The notes beneath the pieces are model-generated. The model ran no database searches. It saw nothing but the letters and a program-made list of their open reading frames with translations, and had not been told where the DNA came from. A DNA stretch of 64,000 nucleotides, taken from contig JAZBOL010000027.1 in the NCBI GenBank assembly GCA_036351115.1, forward strand, positions 16,754-80,753, in the 5' to 3' direction. The number at the start of each line of letters is the position of its first letter. Positions within the stretch are counted from its first letter, which is position 1. Shown in pieces: positions 57,742 to 64,000 of the stretch. A program made the position numbers and the translations under genes. Origin of the DNA: Marinihelvus sp036351115 (GTDB lineage: Bacteria; Pseudomonadota; Gammaproteobacteria; Xanthomonadales; SZUA-36).

Positions 57742-58215
57742 ATGCAGGAATACACCCTCGAAACACCGCGGCAACCCGTTCGCGTCGCCATCGCGGCCGC
57801 CGAGTTCAACCGGTTCATTACCGATCAGCTCCTCGAGGGAGCACGGTCGGCGCTCTCGTCCCACGGCGTTTCCGATGACCAGCTCAGCCTCGCCTGGGTT
57901 CCGGGCGCCTACGAGCTCCCCCTGGCGGCGGATCGTTTGCTGGCGGCGGGCGACTGCGATGCGGTCATCGCCCTGGGGGCGGTCATTCGCGGTGGTACGC
58001 CCCATTTCGACTATGTTGCCGGGGACTGCAGCCGTGGACTCATGGACGTCGGGCTGAAATACGGCAAGCCCGTGATCTTCGGCGTGCTAACGACCGATAC
58101 GATCGAACAGGCCCTGGAGCGCGCAGCCCTGGACCGGGGTAACAAGGGCCATGACGTGGCCCTGGCGGCCCTGCAGATGGTCGCCCTCTCGCATCGACTG
58201 GACAAGCAGCCATGA
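57742..58215 (+). CDS. ribH: 6,7-dimethyl-8-ribityllumazine synthase
   Basis: 157 residues. Lumazine synthase blocks are present: VAIAAAEFNRFITDQLLEGARSAL, LAWVPGAYELPLAADRLLA, DAVIALGAVIRGGTPHFDYVAGDCSRGL and GVLTTDTIEQALERA. Icosahedral or pentameric enzyme that condenses DHBP with the pyrimidine product of RibD. RBS GGGGAGA, 48 bp after ribBX; ATGA overlap with nusB. Confidence 0.96.
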   Translation: MQEYTLETPRQPVRVAIAAAEFNRFITDQLLEGARSALSSHGVSDDQLSLAWVPGAYELPLAADRLLAAGDCDAVIALGAVIRGGTPHFDYVAGDCSRGLMDVGLKYGKPVIFGVLTTDTIEQALERAALDRGNKGHDVALAALQMVALSHRLDKQP

Positions 58216-58661
58216 ATGAGGCCCTGGACTGGGAACCGCGCCGCCGCGCGAGACGTCGCGCGCTCCAGGCCCTTTACCAGCACGAGATCACTGGCGACGA
58301 GGTCGACGGCATCATCATCCAGTTTCTCGATACGCAGGATTTCTCCTCCGTGGACGAGGCCTACTTCAAGCAGCTGGTCCACGGCGTGGCCTCCGAGGCC
58401 GCGAGCCTCCGGGATGACCTGCAGCCTCTGCTCGACCGGCCCTTCAGACAGCTCGATACCATGGAGCGGATTCTCCTGCTTCTCGGCGCCTGGCATTTCC
58501 GCTTCGACCCGGAGGTGCCGTGGCCCGTGGTGGTGAATGAAGCCGTTGATCTCGCCAACCGCTTCGGGTCCGCCCAGACGCATACCTACGTGAACGCGGT
58601 GCTGGACCGGGCTGCCCGGGCCTGGAACGTTCCGGGCGCCAGGCCCGCCACCGACGACTGA
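58212..58661 (+). CDS. nusB: Transcription antitermination factor NusB
   Basis: 149 residues, all-helical NusB fold with the Arg-rich N-terminus (EPRRRARRRALQALYQHEITGD) that binds boxA RNA with NusE, then LDRPFRQLDTMERILLLLGAWHF and VNEAVDLANRFGSAQTHTYVNAVLDRAAR. It supports rRNA operon antitermination. Placed after ribH as in most gammaproteobacteria. Confidence 0.95.
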   Translation: MNEALDWEPRRRARRRALQALYQHEITGDEVDGIIIQFLDTQDFSSVDEAYFKQLVHGVASEAASLRDDLQPLLDRPFRQLDTMERILLLLGAWHFRFDPEVPWPVVVNEAVDLANRFGSAQTHTYVNAVLDRAARAWNVPGARPATDD

Positions 58662-58663
58662 GC

Positions 58664-59623
58664 GTGGCCGAATTCGCGCTCATCGACCGCCTGGCTCGTC
58701 ACGTGCCCACCAGCGGTCCGGGTGTGCGGCTTTCCCTCGGCGATGACGCCGCCCTGTTGGATCCGCCTGCTGGTCAGGAGCTCGTCGCGTGTACGGACAC
58801 GATGAACGTGGGGGTCCACTTCCTGGATGACAGCGACCCCCGATCCCTGGGGCACAAGGTGCTTGCCGTCAATCTCAGTGACCTGGCCGCCATGGGCGCC
58901 CGGCCCTGCTGGGCGCTCCTCAATCTGAGCCTGCCCCGTGCCGACGAAGCGTGGCTCGACGCCTTCGCGCAAGGCTTTGGGGATCTCGCCCGTCAATTCC
59001 AGGTTTGCCTGGTCGGCGGCGATACGTGCAGCGGGGCCTTCAGTCTCGGCGTGACCCTGCTGGGGACCGTCCCGCCGGGCCAGGCCCTTCGCCGGGATGG
59101 GGCCCGTGTCGGTGACCGGGTGTTCGTGTCCGGCACGCTCGGGGATGCGGCGCTCGCCCTGAGAAAGCGCCTTGCGGGCGGGAAGGTCGATGCCCGGCTT
59201 GGCGAGGCGCTGGATCGACCTCGGCCCCAGGTTGCCCTGGGCGCGGGCCTCAGGCCCCTGGCCACGGCCTGTATCGACCTCTCGGACGGCCTGCTGGCGG
59301 ACCTCGGGCACGTGGTGTGCGCCTCCGGCGTGGGTGCGCGGCTATCCCTCGACCGCTTGCCGGCTTCCTCTGCGCTCCGGTGCCTGCCGGAGCACGAACG
59401 CCGGTCGCTGCAGCTGGGCGGCGGAGAAGACTATGGTCTCTGCTTTACTGCCGCTCCGGAGCGGGAGGGTGAGATCCAGGCGCTGGCTGCCTCGCTGAAT
59501 GTCACCGTGACCCGGATCGGGTCGATCGAGGCCGGCGATGCAATCCGCTGTTTCCTGGAAGACGGCAGTGAATTCCACCCCGGGGACGCCGGCTGGGAAC
59601 ACTTCTCGCAGGACGCGTCGTGA
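58664..59623 (+). CDS. thiL: Thiamine-monophosphate kinase
   Basis: 319 residues, GTG start 2 bp after nusB. AIR-synthase-like ATP-binding protein with the ThiL blocks FALIDRLARHVPTSGPGV, LSLGDDAALLDPP, HKVLAVNLSDLAAMGARP, FQVCLVGGDTCSG and ACIDLSDGLLADLGHV. It makes thiamine diphosphate from thiamine monophosphate. GTGA overlap with pgpA; nusB-thiL-pgpA is a common gammaproteobacterial order. Confidence 0.95.
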   Translation: MAEFALIDRLARHVPTSGPGVRLSLGDDAALLDPPAGQELVACTDTMNVGVHFLDDSDPRSLGHKVLAVNLSDLAAMGARPCWALLNLSLPRADEAWLDAFAQGFGDLARQFQVCLVGGDTCSGAFSLGVTLLGTVPPGQALRRDGARVGDRVFVSGTLGDAALALRKRLAGGKVDARLGEALDRPRPQVALGAGLRPLATACIDLSDGLLADLGHVVCASGVGARLSLDRLPASSALRCLPEHERRSLQLGGGEDYGLCFTAAPEREGEIQALAASLNVTVTRIGSIEAGDAIRCFLEDGSEFHPGDAGWEHFSQDAS

Positions 59624-60126
59624 CCGAGCGTGACCCGGTCAGGCAAGCCCTGCTCGACAACGTCAGGCGCTGGGACGGCTTCCTCGCCCTGGGCTTCGGT
59701 TCCGGTCTGTCCCCCGTGGCCCCGGGCACGGCCGGGACGCTGGTCGCCGTGCCCCTGGCCTGGGCGCTCAAGGGGCTGCCGTTTGGGGCCTACCTGGCCT
59801 TGCTCGGGGTTTTCCTGGTGATGGGCGCCTGGCTGTGCGGGCGGGTGGGATCCCGCATCGGCGTCACGGATCACGGTGCCCTGGTATGGGACGAATTCGT
59901 GGGCTACTGGCTGGCGGTGGCGCTGGTGCCCCGGCACTGGGGCTGGTTGCTGGCTGGTTTTGTGCTGTTCCGTATCCTGGACATCTTCAAGCCCTGGCCG
60001 ATACGCGCCCTGGAGCGCCGGGTGCCCGGAGGCTGGGGTGTCATGCTCGATGACGTGCTGGCCGGCGCGATGACGCTGGCCCTGCTGGCCCTGGGCCAGG
60101 CCCTGCTGCCACGCCTCCTGGCCTAG
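59620..60126 (+). CDS. pgpA: Phosphatidylglycerophosphatase A
   Basis: 168-residue inner-membrane phosphatase that converts phosphatidylglycerophosphate to phosphatidylglycerol. Typical blocks are FLALGFGSGLSPVAPGTAGTL, DHGALVWDEFVGYWLAV and RILDIFKPWPIRALERRVPGGWGVMLDDVLAGAM. Four hydrophobic helices. GTG start overlapping thiL. Last gene of the rib operon; converges with dolP after a 13-bp gap. Confidence 0.95.
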   Translation: MTERDPVRQALLDNVRRWDGFLALGFGSGLSPVAPGTAGTLVAVPLAWALKGLPFGAYLALLGVFLVMGAWLCGRVGSRIGVTDHGALVWDEFVGYWLAVALVPRHWGWLLAGFVLFRILDIFKPWPIRALERRVPGGWGVMLDDVLAGAMTLALLALGQALLPRLLA

Positions 60127-60139
60127 CGGTCATCCTCGC

Positions 60140-60694
60140 CTAGTCGTCCTTCTCGTAGTTGAATACCTTCACCACTTTTTCCACGCCGCGGACATTGCGC
60201 ACGACTTCAGCCACGCGGTCGCCCTCGTCACGGGTGACGTTGCCCATCAGGTAGACGGTTTTCCGTGAACTGATGACCTTGATCCGGTGGGGGTCCCAGC
60301 CCTCGAGCGTGTTCTCCGTGGCCAGCTTCGTGTTGACTTTCGACGTCAGCCAGCTGTTATTGAATTTACCCCCGACACCGACGCGCTCCGTGACCTCGAT
60401 TTCGTTGACGACACGTTCCACCTGGTCCACGTTCGCGGCCAGGTCACCGGCGCGATTTCGCACCGCTTCCGTCGTGGCTTCGCCCATCAACAACACCACG
60501 TTCTCATACACCTCGACCTTGATGTGGCTGTCGCGGTCGATGGCGTCGCTGGTCGCGATCGCCTCGATCACCCGAAACTCGATGTTCTGGTCATCGAACA
60601 TGGCGCCCGTGGAGCGATACTCGAGACAGCCCGTCAAGGCGAAGCCGGCAAGCGTCAGCAACAGGGGGATACGCAGATGTCGGATTTTCGGCAC
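60140..60694 (-). CDS. dolP: BON-domain outer-membrane lipoprotein DolP (YraP)
   Basis: 184 residues. A lipoprotein signal peptide ends in a lipobox (LTGC, Cys23). Two BON domains follow: about 40-105 (RVIEAIATSDAIDRDSHIKVEVYENVVLLMG, shown in parts) and about 115-180 (SWLTSKVNTKLATEN, HRIKVISSRKTVYLMGNV, RNVRGVEKVVKVFNY). DolP binds anionic phospholipids at division sites and supports outer-membrane integrity and BAM. GTG start. First position of the conserved lpoA-yraN-(diaA)-dolP string; diaA is absent here. Confidence 0.9.
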   Translation of the reverse strand: MPKIRHLRIPLLLTLAGFALTGCLEYRSTGAMFDDQNIEFRVIEAIATSDAIDRDSHIKVEVYENVVLLMGEATTEAVRNRAGDLAANVDQVERVVNEIEVTERVGVGGKFNNSWLTSKVNTKLATENTLEGWDPHRIKVISSRKTVYLMGNVTRDEGDRVAEVVRNVRGVEKVVKVFNYEKDD

Positions 60695-60728
60695 GGTTGG
60701 GCCTCGTGGGTGGGGGTTGGAAGTTACT

Positions 60729-61091
60729 TCAGGCTGCCTCGAAAGCGTCCCGGAGCCAGCGGATCGTGGGGTGTCCCGGCGCGCCCTCGATCCCGATGAT
60801 GTCGAAGCGGCAGGGCTGGCAGGCCAGGCGCGATTGACGACTGAGAAATATGCCCGCGGCCCGCTGGATCTTCAATTGTTTTCGACGATCGACGGTCTCC
60901 AGCGCCCCGCCATAGCGCTGATCCGCCCGGTAACGCACCTCGACGAACACGATGACCGGCCCGTCACGCATGATCAGGTCGATCTCTCCCAGGCGGCAGT
61001 GATAGTTTCGTTCCAGCAATTCCAGTCCGCGTTCGCGCAGGTGCGCCTCCGCCAGCTCCTCCCAGCCGGCCCCCGCGGGATGGGCTTTCAC
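60729..61091 (-). CDS. yraN: UPF0102 endonuclease-fold protein YraN
   Basis: 120 residues. Restriction-endonuclease-like fold of the UPF0102 family: GWEELAEAHLRERGLELLERNYHCRLGEIDLIMRDGPVIVFVEVRYR carries the D-x-E-V-K-like core in EIDLI and FVEVRYR, then RQLKIQRAA-like KQLKIQRAAGIFL. Its cellular role is not established. GTG start overlapping the lpoA stop on the minus strand; 34 bp to dolP. Confidence 0.92.
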   Translation of the reverse strand: MKAHPAGAGWEELAEAHLRERGLELLERNYHCRLGEIDLIMRDGPVIVFVEVRYRADQRYGGALETVDRRKQLKIQRAAGIFLSRQSRLACQPCRFDIIGIEGAPGHPTIRWLRDAFEAA

Positions 61092-63031
61092 GGAAGCCGG
61101 GTGTCTGCCGGGGTAGCCGGGCGGACGAGGTCCTCGAGAGGAACGGGACGCCCGCGCCGAAAAACGGCCCAGGCCGGTTCGCGCGTCAGGCGGCCGTCGG
61201 CGCCGAGCTGCAGATCGCCCACGGCGCCGGGATAGGCAAAGCCCGGATTCCGGCGCATGAGGTCCAGCCAGGGCAGGATGTCCCAGGCATCGCGGCCCAG
61301 GGCGTACAGGCTGGCGAAGGCGCCGTTTCTGAGACTCTCGAGCGTTGCGGTGTCATCGACCGCCGTGGGTTCCAGGGACCAGCGTGTCGTCGGAATCACT
61401 ACCCCGTTCAGGTCCCCGTCCCGGGATGGATCCGGCGCGCCGGAATAGACCCGGCTCATGGCGAAGACCGGCTTGCTCCCGGCGTCGAAGAACCGCAGTT
61501 GCGGCTTGAGCTGGCGACCGAGCACCGGATCGGCGGCGAGAAAGAAGGCGGCGAAGTCGTCGCGCCGCGAATCTTCGAATTCCAGCGGCAGGTTGAGGAG
61601 ACTCTGCAAGCGGCGGCGGCGATCCCTGCCGTCCTGGATCTGCAGGAGTCGGGTCAACTTGCCCGAGTGATCGGCGTCGCCGGCACTGAAGCGCTCGAGG
61701 GAGATGACTTCGCCGCCGCCCGACAGGTAGGCGTCCATGAAGGCCGCTTCCGTGCGTTCACCCCAGGCGCTGTCCGCGAGAAGCAGGATCGCCTGCCGGT
61801 GACCGCGAGCCAGCATCTGTTGAGCGACTGCCCGGGCCTCCGCTTCCTGGGAGAGGGAGAGGCTGTAGAAATCGGATTCAAGGCTGCCGACCGGCCCGGT
61901 TGGTTCGGGGCTCGCCAGTTCGAACCCCGGGGCCGGGGACTGGTTTTCGATGTCCGGCCAGTTCAGCAGCAGGCCCGGCACGGATGCGCCGGGTTGGTTC
62001 GCGACAAGGTTGACCGATTCCCGACGGAGGGGTCCGATGACCCAGGGAAAACCGGCGCGTTCCGCCTCCTGGTACGCCGCCAGCGCCGAGTCCGGCTCCT
62101 CGCCCACCGGCAAAAACACCAGCTCCGTGCGCGCCGGGTGGTCGAGCCAGGCGGAAATCAGGCCGTCACGGATCGCACTCCCCGCCGCCGCCAGGGAGCC
62201 GGACGCAGGCAACAGTACCGCCACCCGTCCGGGCGGCGTGAAGCGCTGGCCGTATTGCCAGGCCAGTTCCAGGTATTGCTGTTCATTGACCGGATGCAGG
62301 GGCTGGAGCGTTTGCCATTCGCTGGCCGCCTCGAGCAGGTCCCGGCGCCCCAGCAGGGTCTGGCGCAGGTCCAGGGCCAGTGCACACCACTGCCCGAGAG
62401 GCGTCGGCTGTTCCGCCTCGAGCGCCAGTCGTGTGCGGTCAACGGATTCCAGGCGTTGAAGCACATCGATCGCCGCCGCGCTGTCCGGCTGACCGCGTTC
62501 GAGGATGGCGTTGACGTCGGCCAGGACGCCGGCAGCGGGGTCGTCCCGCAAAATCCGGAGGCGATCACGGGCCGCCTGGAGTCGCGAGCGTTCGGTGCCC
62601 CGGAGGCCGTCGCCGGCGTCCCCGAGGTAACGTTCGGCGCCGGCCAGGTCGTTTTCTGCGAGGGCCAGCTCTCCCCGCACCAGGGCCACCAGGGCCCGGT
62701 CGCTGCGCTGGGTCAGGCCGCCCGTGGGCAGGCGATCCAGGGTGGCTTCGGCTCGCTCGAGATCGCCGGCCAGCACCCAGGCGTTCGCGGCTTCGGCCCA
62801 GGCGTTGTCCGGCCCCGCTTCATCCATCGCTGCCTGCTCCCAGGCGCGGGCCGCGTCGCTCCAGTCGCCGCGATTTGCCGCGTTCCGTGCTTCGAGGACG
62901 GCAACGGATTCCGGGGGTGGGGCGGGGGGTGGGGTGGCGCAGGCGCCCAGCCACAGGACGAGCGCGATGACGCAACCGTGGGCGAAGCATTTTCTCGTCG
63001 CGCGAAGCGATTTCGGACGGGCGGTATTCAT
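61088..63031 (-). CDS. lpoA: Penicillin-binding protein activator LpoA (LppC)
   Basis: 647 residues. Lipoprotein signal peptide with lipobox LGAC (Cys at about residue 27) and a Pro-rich spacer. A TPR-like N-terminal domain (about 50-260) is followed by the LppC domain with a periplasmic-binding-protein fold (GRVAVLLPASGSLAAAGSAIRDGLISAW, FPWVIGPLRRESVNLV, GHRQAILLLADSAWGERTEAAFMDAY, SRVYSGAPDP, ALGRDAWDI). In E. coli LpoA activates the bifunctional synthase PBP1a from the outer membrane. The ATG at 63031 gives a proper lipoprotein signal; the frame is open further upstream. Divergent from rsmI by 25 bp. Confidence 0.92.
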   Translation of the reverse strand: MNTARPKSLRATRKCFAHGCVIALVLWLGACATPPPAPPPESVAVLEARNAANRGDWSDAARAWEQAAMDEAGPDNAWAEAANAWVLAGDLERAEATLDRLPTGGLTQRSDRALVALVRGELALAENDLAGAERYLGDAGDGLRGTERSRLQAARDRLRILRDDPAAGVLADVNAILERGQPDSAAAIDVLQRLESVDRTRLALEAEQPTPLGQWCALALDLRQTLLGRRDLLEAASEWQTLQPLHPVNEQQYLELAWQYGQRFTPPGRVAVLLPASGSLAAAGSAIRDGLISAWLDHPARTELVFLPVGEEPDSALAAYQEAERAGFPWVIGPLRRESVNLVANQPGASVPGLLLNWPDIENQSPAPGFELASPEPTGPVGSLESDFYSLSLSQEAEARAVAQQMLARGHRQAILLLADSAWGERTEAAFMDAYLSGGGEVISLERFSAGDADHSGKLTRLLQIQDGRDRRRRLQSLLNLPLEFEDSRRDDFAAFFLAADPVLGRQLKPQLRFFDAGSKPVFAMSRVYSGAPDPSRDGDLNGVVIPTTRWSLEPTAVDDTATLESLRNGAFASLYALGRDAWDILPWLDLMRRNPGFAYPGAVGDLQLGADGRLTREPAWAVFRRGRPVPLEDLVRPATPADTRLP

Positions 63032-63040
63032 GGACAGGAA

Positions 63041-63049
63041 TGATAACCT
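63041..63049 (+). promoter_or_regulatory. Extended -10 candidate for rsmI
   Basis: TG-A-TAACCT (4/6 for the hexamer) ends 7 bp before the rsmI ATG at 63057, so a transcript starting at the usual distance would be leaderless or nearly so. No -35 was recognised. Low confidence. Confidence 0.3.
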
Positions 63050-63056
63050 AGTCGCC

Positions 63057-63884
63057 ATGCAGTCCTCGTGCGAAGGCCAACTCCTCGTTGTCGCCACTCC
63101 GATCGGAAACCTGCAGGATTTCTCCCCGCGTGCGGTAGAAGTGCTGGCGGGGGCCGATCTCGTCGTCGCCGAGGACACGCGGCACTCCCGTGGTTTGCTC
63201 TCCCATCACGGGCTGAACCCGCCACTCCAGGCCATGCATGAGCATAACGAGGAGGCCGTGCTGCCGGCACTGATCGAGCGACTGAAAGCGGGGGATTCGA
63301 TCGCCGTGATTTCCGACGCCGGCACACCGCTCATCAGCGACCCCGGATTCCGGCTCGTCCGGGCCGCGCACCAGGCCGGTATTCCGGTGCGGGCGGTGCC
63401 GGGGCCCAGTGCCGTGACGGCGGCCCTGTCGGTTTGCGGGCTGCCGACGGACCGTTTCAGTTTCGAGGGGTTTCTGCCTGCCCGCGAGAGCGCCCGGCGA
63501 GCGGCCTTCGAAGCGCTCGAGCACGAGCCCCGCACGATGGTTTTTTTCGAAACCGGCAAGCGCATCCGGGCCAGCCTCGACACCCTGGCCGACGTGTTCG
63601 GCGAACGCCGGGAGGTCGCCGTGTGCCGGGAGCTCACCAAACGCTTCGAAACCGTGCTCCGGGGTTCCGCGCGCGAGGTCCTCGAACGCGTCGCGGAGGA
63701 CCCGGATCAGCAGCGCGGGGAGTTCGTCCTCGTCGTCGCGGGCGCCGAACAGCCTGAACCCGACCGCCAGGCCGCCATCGAGCTCGCCCGGGAGCTCGCC
63801 CGTGAACTGCCTGCGAGCAAGGCGGCCCGCATTGCCGCCCGCATTACGGGCGTGCCGCGGCGGGAGCTCTTTGCTGCCCTGTGA
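63057..63884 (+). CDS. rsmI: 16S rRNA (cytidine-1402-2'-O)-methyltransferase RsmI
   Basis: 275-residue tetrapyrrole-methylase-fold enzyme that 2'-O-methylates C1402 of 16S rRNA in the decoding centre. Signatures are LLVVATPIGNLQDFSPRAVEVLAGADLVVAEDTRHS, IAVISDAGTPLISDPGFRLVRAA, VPGPSAVTAALSVCGLPTDRFSFEGFLP and LTKRFETVLRGS, plus a C-terminal DUF-type helical tail. The ATG at 63057 is chosen over an in-frame ATG at 63030, which lies before the promoter candidate. Divergent from lpoA, the usual gammaproteobacterial arrangement (yraL/yraM). Confidence 0.95.
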   Translation: MQSSCEGQLLVVATPIGNLQDFSPRAVEVLAGADLVVAEDTRHSRGLLSHHGLNPPLQAMHEHNEEAVLPALIERLKAGDSIAVISDAGTPLISDPGFRLVRAAHQAGIPVRAVPGPSAVTAALSVCGLPTDRFSFEGFLPARESARRAAFEALEHEPRTMVFFETGKRIRASLDTLADVFGERREVAVCRELTKRFETVLRGSAREVLERVAEDPDQQRGEFVLVVAGAEQPEPDRQAAIELARELARELPASKAARIAARITGVPRRELFAAL

Positions 63885-64000
63885 ACGCGGAGGCAGGGGT
63901 GCGGGTCCTGGGTCCTGGGCTTTCCGGCCGGTCCGGCGCCCTTCGGGTGCCCTCACGGGCGACGGCATTCCGGCTTCGCTTCTTTCGCTGCGCGAAAACC
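63885..64000. other. Gene-free right end of the window
   Basis: 116 bp with no coding sequence seen. It contains a 7-bp tandem repeat (GGGTCCT twice, 63903-63916) and a possible 7-bp hairpin (GGCGCCC/GGGTGCC, 63935-63951) without a T-run. RNase P RNA often lies after rsmI in related bacteria; no conserved rnpB start is visible within these bases. Confidence 0.5.

Noticed and set aside
63885..64000. RNase P RNA gene after rsmI
   Set aside because: The order rsmI-rnpB is common, but these 116 bases have no recognisable conserved rnpB core; the gene, if present, would lie beyond the window.

Overview
The window is a 64-kb piece of a high-GC bacterial chromosome (GC-rich third codon positions throughout), most likely from a gammaproteobacterium near the Chromatiales / Wenzhouxiangellaceae / Xanthomonadales part of the tree. 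Evidence for this is the gammaproteobacterial gene orders lpoA-yraN-dolP divergent from rsmI, valS-holC-pepA divergent from lptFG, pssA-(holD position)-rimI, and nrdR-ribD-ribE-ribBX-ribH-nusB-thiL-pgpA, together with a DUF3450/double-ExbB/TonB operon and an Xps-like type II secretion cluster. There are no tRNA or rRNA genes, insertion sequences, prophage genes or CRISPR arrays. It reads as stable chromosome with one accessory-looking surface-polysaccharide island.

Layout. 1-10 kb: 3' end of cysK, oxyR, an SRPBCC protein, trpS-trhO-mscS, proS, a DUF4124 protein, pssA-(HolD-like)-rimI. 10-17 kb: valS, holC and pepA on the minus strand, divergent from the LPS permease genes lptF-lptG, then an RDD membrane protein. 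18-23 kb: a six-gene TonB-type energy-transduction operon (DUF3450, ExbB-like with periplasmic domain, ExbB, ExbD, TonB, TPR protein) closed by a strong terminator. 23-29.6 kb: xerD, dsbC, purL and a small membrane protein that resembles exosortase-H-associated proteins. 29.9-41.2 kb: a complete T2SS operon gspE-F-G-H-I-J-K-L-M-N(C)-D plus a lipoprotein. 41.3-45.2 kb: two secreted proteins of unknown function, each with its own terminator, and a periplasmic parvulin-type isomerase. 45.2-52 kb: an ABC-dependent polysaccharide export and modification locus (Wzm, Wzt with a carbohydrate-binding tail, NodB-like deacetylase, PAPS sulfotransferase, two GT2 glycosyltransferases, a methyltransferase with a coiled-coil tail). 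52-60 kb: a Rossmann protein, glyA-nrdR and the riboflavin/thiamine/PgpA operon. 60-64 kb: dolP-yraN-lpoA on the minus strand and rsmI on the plus strand.

How it fits together. Much of the window serves the envelope: LptFG moves LPS, the TonB operon powers outer-membrane uptake, the T2SS exports folded proteins (DsbC and a parvulin-like isomerase are nearby folding factors), Wzm/Wzt exports a glycan that appears to be deacetylated, methylated and sulfated, LpoA supports peptidoglycan synthesis and DolP supports outer-membrane integrity. The rest is housekeeping (three aminoacyl-tRNA synthetases, purine, riboflavin and phospholipid synthesis, DNA polymerase III accessory subunits).

Points most worth a second look: the methyltransferase/Wzt pair that may couple chain termination to export; a very well expressed-looking secreted protein of unknown function beside the T2SS; a GspE that has lost its zinc tetracysteine motif; a RibB whose GTP cyclohydrolase II half has no zinc cysteines; a parvulin gene placed 19 nt behind a strong terminator; recurrent TGCTATrAy extended -10 promoters and possibly leaderless xerD and rsmI mRNAs; and short tandem repeats in several 5' leaders. 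All functional calls are from reading the sequence; no database search was possible.
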